Source: Dugong dugon
Taxonomy: Eukaryota; Chordata; Mammalia; Sirenia; Dugongidae
NCBI GenBank assembly: GCA_030035585.1
Contig: CM057462.1
Location: forward strand, 142,130,734-142,194,733
Length of the DNA stretch: 64,000 nucleotides
Direction of reading: 5' to 3'
Positions 61,130-64,000 of this stretch are shown here, piece by piece (the stretch's first letter is position 1; every line of letters starts with the position of its first letter). Under the pieces are notes generated by a model. It was not told the DNA's origin. It was given only the letters and a program-made list of their open reading frames with translations, and did no database searches. The translations under genes were made by a program, and so were the position numbers.

Positions 61130-61437
61130 ACTCAGACATCATATTGTGAAAAAGCCAAGGTCACATGGAGAGACCATATATATGTATTTTGGGCTACAGC
61201 CCCAGCTAAGGTTTCAGGTGACAGCCAGCACCAACAGTGAGGTATCTGAGGGAGCCTTCAGATGATGCCAGCCCCCAGCTTTTTAAATGCCTTTGCTGAT
61301 GCCAAGTAGTGATGACCTGTCACCACCAGACACTGCCCATATGGTATATTCTTAAACAAAATAAATATTCTCATTTTTATTAGGCCACTAATTTTTGGGG
61401 TAATTTATTTTGCATCCATAGTGACTTGAACAGTTAT
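61130..61437 (-). mobile_element. MLT1-type LTR
   Basis: GGTCACATGGAGAGACCATA, GCTACAGCCCCAGCTAAGG, GACAGCCAGCACCAACAGTG, CTTCAGATGATGCCAGCCCC and a GCCACTAATTTTTGGGG end follow an antisense MLT1 LTR closely. Confidence 0.83.
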
Positions 61438-61444
61438 AAAGATG

Positions 61445-62095
61445 TTCTCTTATTTTCTAATACTTTTAGTTTTTCTTTTACATTTTTTACCTTTAGAACT
61501 TCAATTAGTATATTGGCTAAGACTATAAATAAAGATCCAAAATTTTTTAAAACTATATGGATAGTCAATTGTACCAATATTTTTTAAAAAATAATACTGT
61601 ATTTTCACATGATTTTGAAAACCAATTTTACTATGACCTAAACTTTAATGTATAAATGGATCATTTTGTAACTCTCAGCAACATATATTTTTTACTAAAG
61701 ACACAATATATTTTAATACCTTGCCTGAAAAATGTCCCTTCTGTCTCAACATGTTGTTCCTCTTTCTCAAAATTTATTGGTTATTCCTGAATGTTTAACT
61801 CTGCCATACATATTTTTAGAATTTGCTTGATTAATTCAATGACAAATGCTGCTAAGGTTTTCAGTAAGATAATACTGAATTTATATAATAATTTGGTTAG
61901 GCTTAACATGTCTTCATTCAGGAAGAGATTTTCTTGAGTATCTTTCTGTAAAGTTAATTTTTTTCATTAATAACTTACATATTACTTTTTAGGTTTTTTC
62001 CTAGACTTTCAGTGGGTTTTTATGTGTTGCAAGTGGAATACTTTTTCTCTTCTATTTTCTATTTTTTTGAGTGTGTGTATTGGAAGTTTATTTTT
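61445..62095 (-). mobile_element. Old L1M ORF2 fragment, left part
   Basis: The plus strand has ATAAATGGATCATTTTGTAACTCTC, TTGGTTATTCCTGAATGTTT and TTTTTCCTAGACTTTCAGTG, an antisense L1M RT region. It continues at 63546 in the correct order, so the younger L1 between them is an insertion. Confidence 0.65.
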
Positions 62096-62828
62096 TTCAT
62101 ATGTCACTTAAAAAAATATTTTGGTGAAAGTATATACAACCAAACATACACCATTTCAACAACTTCTACATGTGCAGTTCAGTGACGTTGATTATATTCT
62201 TCAAGTTGTGCTACCATTCTCACTATCATTTTACAAATTATTCCATCACCATTACCTTAAAGTCACTGTTCCTTAAGTTTCCTATTCAACTTTTCAAGTT
62301 GCCATTGTCAATTTGATCTGGGATAGATAATTTTTTAAAAGAGCACAATGCTCAAAACAGATGTACTTTACTAATTAAGATAAACTATTTTTTGGATCAA
62401 AGAAGACTTCAGGGGATAGTTTTGGTTTAAAGTTTAAAGATTATTTCAGAGCAATAGTTTTGGGGACTTATCCAGCCTGAATGGCTCCAGAAAGTCTGGA
62501 TTCCATTGAGAATTTTAGATTATATTCTGTATTTCTCCCTTTTGATCAGGATTCTTCTATAGAATCTTTCATCAAAACGTTCAGTAATGGTAGCTGGGAA
62601 CCATCCAGCTCTTCTGGTCTCATGGCAAAGGGGGCAGTTGTTCATGGAGGCAACTAGACACACATTCAATTTCTTCCTCTGATTCCTGACTACCTTTCTT
62701 CCACTGTTACTTTAGGTGAATGGAGACCAATTGTTGTAACTTGGATGGCAGCTTGCTAACTTTTAAGACTCCAAGCACTACACAATGAACTATGAGGTAC
62801 AACAGAAGTACTGACAAACAATGTTAGG

Positions 62829-62867
62829 CCAATTGATTGGACCAATTGATTGGACCAATTGATTGTG
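62829..62867. repeat. Three tandem 13-bp units
   Basis: CCAATTGATTGGA twice and CCAATTGATTGTG once, at the place where the related L1 3' UTRs have a single CCAATTGAGCTAGATG. A local slippage expansion. Confidence 0.93.
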
Positions 62868-63182
62868 ATGTTCCTTGAAACCATGACCCTAAACCTCCAA
62901 ACCAAGAAAACAAATCCCATGTGGTGTTTGGTTGTACATAAGCAGCTTCAACAGCCACTTTTTTTTGGTAAAATATATGTCTGCAAAACACAACATTTGC
63001 GAATTCAAAACTTTTCAGGTGTACAGCTTAGTAACATCCACTACATTAATCGATTGTGCAACTATTACCCTTAATTGATGCCAATTTCCCATTACCATAA
63101 ACAGAAACTTACTGCTTCCCAAACAATGGCTCCCCTTCTCCCCCTCCCTCCAGCTCCTGGTAAACACTTATAAATTTTGGCC

Positions 63183-63243
63183 TCTACTCTGTCCTATAGG
63201 GTCACTATGAGTTGCAATCGACTCAACAACTATGGGTTTGGCT
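63183..63243 (+). mobile_element. 5'-truncated AfroSINE, 3' end
   Basis: CTCTACTCTGTCCTATAGGG through GTTGCAATCGACTC to GGGTTTGG is the last ~60 bp of an AfroSINE. Confidence 0.85.
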
Positions 63244-63545
63244 TATGCATTTACCAGTTCTTGTCATTTATGTAAGTGAGATTATATAATATTGGTTCTT
63301 TTATGACTGACTTATTTCACTTAACGTAATGACTTCAAGGTTTGTCCATGTTGTAGCATGTATCAGGACTTTGTTTCTCTTTCTGGCTGAGTAGTATTCC
63401 TTTGTATGTATATACCACATTTTGCTTATCCATTCATTGATGGGCATTTAGTTTGTTTCCACATTTTAGCTATTGTGAATAGAATAGTGGTGCAATGAAC
63501 ACTGGTGTACATATACGTCTGTTTGTGTCACTGTCTTAAACAACC

Positions 63546-64000
63546 AACCCATTGAACTCTCCTAATAGTTCTGATAATTTGTCAGTGACTCTTTTGGATT
63601 TTCTAGGTGGACAACTTTTTCATTTTTCATTATTGACACTGTTACTGTTTTATTTCCAATATCTTATCTCCTTTTTTTTACTTATGCTATTGCCTTGGCT
63701 TGAAGCTCAAGGACAATACTTACTAATAGGGATTGCAGGTTAGCCTGTCTTATTCTGGATAATGATGGGAGTATTTCTAATGTTTCACTTTTATTACAGT
63801 TTTCTTTTAAACAGATTTTTGATACAAAAATATGTTAAAGAAGTTGTGTTTTGCTTCTATAACTCACATTTTTTCTTCTTTTCAATGAAAAATAGTATTA
63901 AATTACATCATGTTTTGATAGCCATTAAAATAATTACATTTTTTCCTTTAATTAGTTAATGTAAATAATCTTGATAGATTTACTAATGCTAAATAATCCT
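63546..64000 (-). mobile_element. Old L1M ORF2 fragment, right part
   Basis: GTGACTCTTTTGGATTTTCTAG, TGCTATTGCCTTGGCTTGAAG, GCTCAAGGACAATACTTACTAA and CTTTTATTACAGTTTTC continue the antisense L1M RT region left off at 62095. It runs to the window end. Confidence 0.65.

Larger units (their letters stand above)
62100..63545 (-). mobile_element. Diverged afrotherian-type L1, 5'-truncated, nested in L1M
   Basis: The 3' UTR order matches L1-B/L1-C in diverged form: ATTTCAACAACTTCTACATG, GGTAGCTGGGAACCATCCAG, TTAAGACTCCAAGCACTAC, then the ORF2 C-terminus antisense (TTGATGGGCATTTAGTTTGT, GCAATGAACACTGGTGTAC) up to about 63540. It is much more diverged than the copy at 0.3 kb. Confidence 0.75.

Overview
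The window is nuclear DNA of a placental mammal, almost certainly an afrotherian and most likely an elephant or close relative. The main evidence is a set of lineage-restricted repeats: tRNA-derived AfroSINEs (head GGAGCCCTGGTGGCACAGTGG), an RTE-type LINE of the kind known as RTE1 in Loxodonta, and a distinct long L1 lineage. Older mammal-wide repeats (MIR, MaLR/MLT1 LTRs, L1M fragments, Tigger1) lie beneath them. I see no host protein-coding exon, rRNA, functional tRNA or CRISPR. This is a repeat-dense intergenic or intronic segment, and every long reading frame belongs to a mobile element.

Layout: 0.3-1.7 kb, 5'-truncated L1. 3.5-4.5 kb, cluster of AfroSINE, RTE and MIR pieces. 4.7-12.3 kb, old, broken, full-length L1 on the minus strand (L1-A). 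12.6-15.8 kb, near full-length decayed RTE. 16.8-26.2 kb, an MLT1-type LTR containing a second LTR and then a complete L1 (L1-B, minus strand). L1-B has intact ORF1 and a 1273-codon ORF2, a GC-rich promoter built of ~266-bp monomers, and a perfect 19-bp target-site duplication. 26.3-26.9 kb, solo LTR with 5-bp duplication. 29.4-33.2 kb, second RTE split by a plus-strand truncated L1. 33.4-37.8 kb, MIR, AfroSINE and old L1M. 37.8-40.4 kb, full-length dead Tigger1 carrying an AfroSINE. 42.9-53.4 kb, third RTE containing a small hAT DNA element and another full-length but frameshifted L1 (L1-C). 55.0-64.0 kb, old L1M pieces with nested AfroSINEs, an MLT1 LTR and an unclassified ~0.6-kb insertion.

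How the parts work together: L1 supplies self-mobilising RNA-binding (ORF1) and endonuclease/reverse-transcriptase (ORF2) proteins. RTE supplies a second endonuclease/RT system, and AfroSINEs visibly share its 3' tail, so RTE probably mobilised them. Nesting gives relative ages: MIR, L1M and MLT1 are oldest; RTE, AfroSINE and L1-A are next; L1-B and L1-C are younger.

The most unusual signal is in all three full-length L1s. Their inter-ORF spacer is long (about 406-443 bp) and carries a lysine-rich frame of 83-87 codons whose stop overlaps the ORF2 start as ATGA. It stays open even in the oldest copy, whose ORF2 is riddled with breaks. It is a candidate undescribed third L1 frame or a translational-coupling leader for ORF2.
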